From: an uncultured Flavobacteriales bacterium | GTDB taxonomy: Bacteria; Bacteroidota; Bacteroidia; Flavobacteriales_D; Parvicellaceae | Direction of reading: 5' to 3' | NCBI GenBank assembly: GCA_937924345.1 | Contig: CALDTD010000271.1 | Coordinates: 1 to 6,254 of the forward strand | Length of the DNA stretch: 6,254 nt | In this document: in pieces, positions 5,087-6,254 of the stretch | Layout: every line of letters begins with the position of its first letter | Numbering within the stretch: position 1 is the first letter of the stretch | Position numbers and translations under genes: made by a program | Notes under the pieces: model-generated | Told to the model about the DNA's origin: nothing | Database searches by the model: none | What the model saw: only the letters and a program-made list of their open reading frames with translations

Positions 5087-6254
5087 ATGAGTGACTTTTT
5101 ATCAGCAAATGAATTTGCTTTTTCAGATAGCATAGATGCAAATACCGAATTTATTCCTTTAATATCGGAAGAGGATGAAGATCGTATTAATAAAGAAGAA
5201 ATTCCAGAGCAATTACCAATTCTTTCATTAAGAAATAATGTTTTATTTCCTGGTGTTGTAATTCCTATTACTGTAGGTAGAGATAAGTCTATAAAATTAA
5301 TAAAAGACGCCGATAAGGGTAATAAAACAATTGGTGTAGTTGCTCAAAAGGATGTAAATATTGAAGAGCCTTCATTTAGTGATTTAAATAAAATAGGAAC
5401 ACTTGCGCACATTGTAAAAGTATTAAAAATGCCTGACGGTAATACGACTGTTATTATACAAGGAAAAAAGCGTTTTGAGCTAGAAGAGTTAATTTCTGAA
5501 GAGCCATATATTATTGCTCGTGTGAAACAGTTTGAAGAAGTTAAGCCACCAAAAGAAGACGAGAAAACTAAAGTATTGTATCAAACACTAAAGGATACAG
5601 CACTAAAAATAATTAAAGAGTCTCCTCAAATTCCTTCTGAGGCTTCATTTGCTTTAAAAAATATTGAAAGTAATTCTTTTTTAGTCAATTTTATTGCTTC
5701 GCACATGAATGCAGAAGTAGAAGACAAACAAAAAATTCTAACTGAGGCTAATTTAGATGTGAGAGCTAACATCTTATTAAAGCATTTAGACAAAGAATTA
5801 CAATTATTAGCCATAAAAAACGATATACAATCTAGAGTTCGAGTAGATTTAGACAAGCAACAACGCGAATACTTCTTAAATCAACAAATGAAGGAGATTC
5901 AAGAAGAGCTGGGTGATAATCCTCAAAAACAAGATATTGCCGAATTTAGAAAAAAGGCAAAAAAGAAAAAGTGGAAGAAGTCAGTAGCTAAAACCTTCGA
6001 AAAGCAGTTGAGTAAACTTGAGCGAATGAATCCTCAGGGAGCTGAATATGGGGTTCAGTTAAATTACGTTGAAACCCTGCTAGCATTACCTTGGAAAAAA
6101 TATACAAAAGATAAATTTGATTTACGCACGGCACAAGAAATTTTAGATCGAGATCATTTTGGATTAGAAAAAGTAAAAGAAAGAATTATAGAATATTTAG
6201 CAGTTCTAAAATTAAAAGGAGATATGAAATCTCCAATTCTTTGCTTGTATGGTC
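5087..6254 (+). CDS. lon: ATP-dependent protease Lon (partial, C-terminus outside window)
   Basis: Lon is a cytosolic AAA+ serine protease that unfolds and degrades misfolded and short-lived regulatory proteins as a ring-shaped hexamer. Only the first 389 codons are present and the frame is open to the right edge. After an acidic leader of about 42 residues, typical of Bacteroidota Lon, the LON substrate-binding domain begins at LPILSLRNNVLFPG (43-56) and reaches roughly residue 235. The long helical linker follows, with QQREYFLNQQMKEIQ starting at 258 and a Lys-rich patch at 289-298. LPW at 334-336 and DHFGLEKVKERI starting at 356 mark entry into the AAA+ module. The window ends at SPILCLYG (382-389), where the Walker A GPPGVGKT should come next, so the ATPase and the Ser-Lys protease parts are not visible. 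An in-frame TGA at 5069-5071 makes the ATG at 5087 the first possible ATG. No Shine-Dalgarno is seen. Confidence 0.96.
   Translation, partial: MSDFLSANEFAFSDSIDANTEFIPLISEEDEDRINKEEIPEQLPILSLRNNVLFPGVVIPITVGRDKSIKLIKDADKGNKTIGVVAQKDVNIEEPSFSDLNKIGTLAHIVKVLKMPDGNTTVIIQGKKRFELEELISEEPYIIARVKQFEEVKPPKEDEKTKVLYQTLKDTALKIIKESPQIPSEASFALKNIESNSFLVNFIASHMNAEVEDKQKILTEANLDVRANILLKHLDKELQLLAIKNDIQSRVRVDLDKQQREYFLNQQMKEIQEELGDNPQKQDIAEFRKKAKKKKWKKSVAKTFEKQLSKLERMNPQGAEYGVQLNYVETLLALPWKKYTKDKFDLRTAQEILDRDHFGLEKVKERIIEYLAVLKLKGDMKSPILCLYG

Noticed and set aside
5626..5856. 76-codon open frame on the minus strand
   Set aside because: It is antisense to the Lon N-terminal domain, and its sequence is what the reverse complement of that coding region gives; no independent evidence for a gene.

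Overview
The window is an AT-rich stretch of a Bacteroidota chromosome, most likely a member of the Flavobacteriia. The evidence is PdxJ and Lon proteins with the sequence style of that phylum, start codons preceded by A/T-rich sequence rather than Shine-Dalgarno motifs, promoter-like octamers close to TAnnTTTG, and a secreted lipoprotein. It reads as mostly ordinary chromosome. I see no CRISPR array, insertion sequence, phage gene, tRNA or rRNA.

Left part, minus strand (1-1128): pdxJ (pyridoxine 5'-phosphate synthase, vitamin B6 synthesis) is followed after 3 nt by an alpha/beta hydrolase of the YbfF-like esterase type, which runs off the left edge. The two look like one transcription unit, started from the divergent spacer at 1129-1314.

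Middle part, plus strand (1315-4765): a lipoprotein M13 (neprilysin/PepO-type) zinc metallopeptidase, a 93-residue membrane protein that I recognise only as a conserved hypothetical type, and an exported TraB/GumN-family protein. A 34-codon open frame follows 3 nt after the last of these. It reads as the first third of a response-regulator receiver domain and then stops. This probable gene remnant is the most unusual item in the window. The three intact genes share strand and have short spacers (69 and 37 nt), so they may be co-transcribed. All act in or at the cell envelope, but no shared pathway can be shown from sequence.

Right part (4766-6254): a 321-nt spacer without a convincing gene holds one terminator-like hairpin and several small direct and inverted repeats. 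Then comes lon, the ATP-dependent protease, which is cut by the right edge just before its Walker A motif. The spacer is large compared with the other gaps here, and it directly follows the truncated regulator. It could be what remains after a deletion, or it could be the regulatory region of lon.
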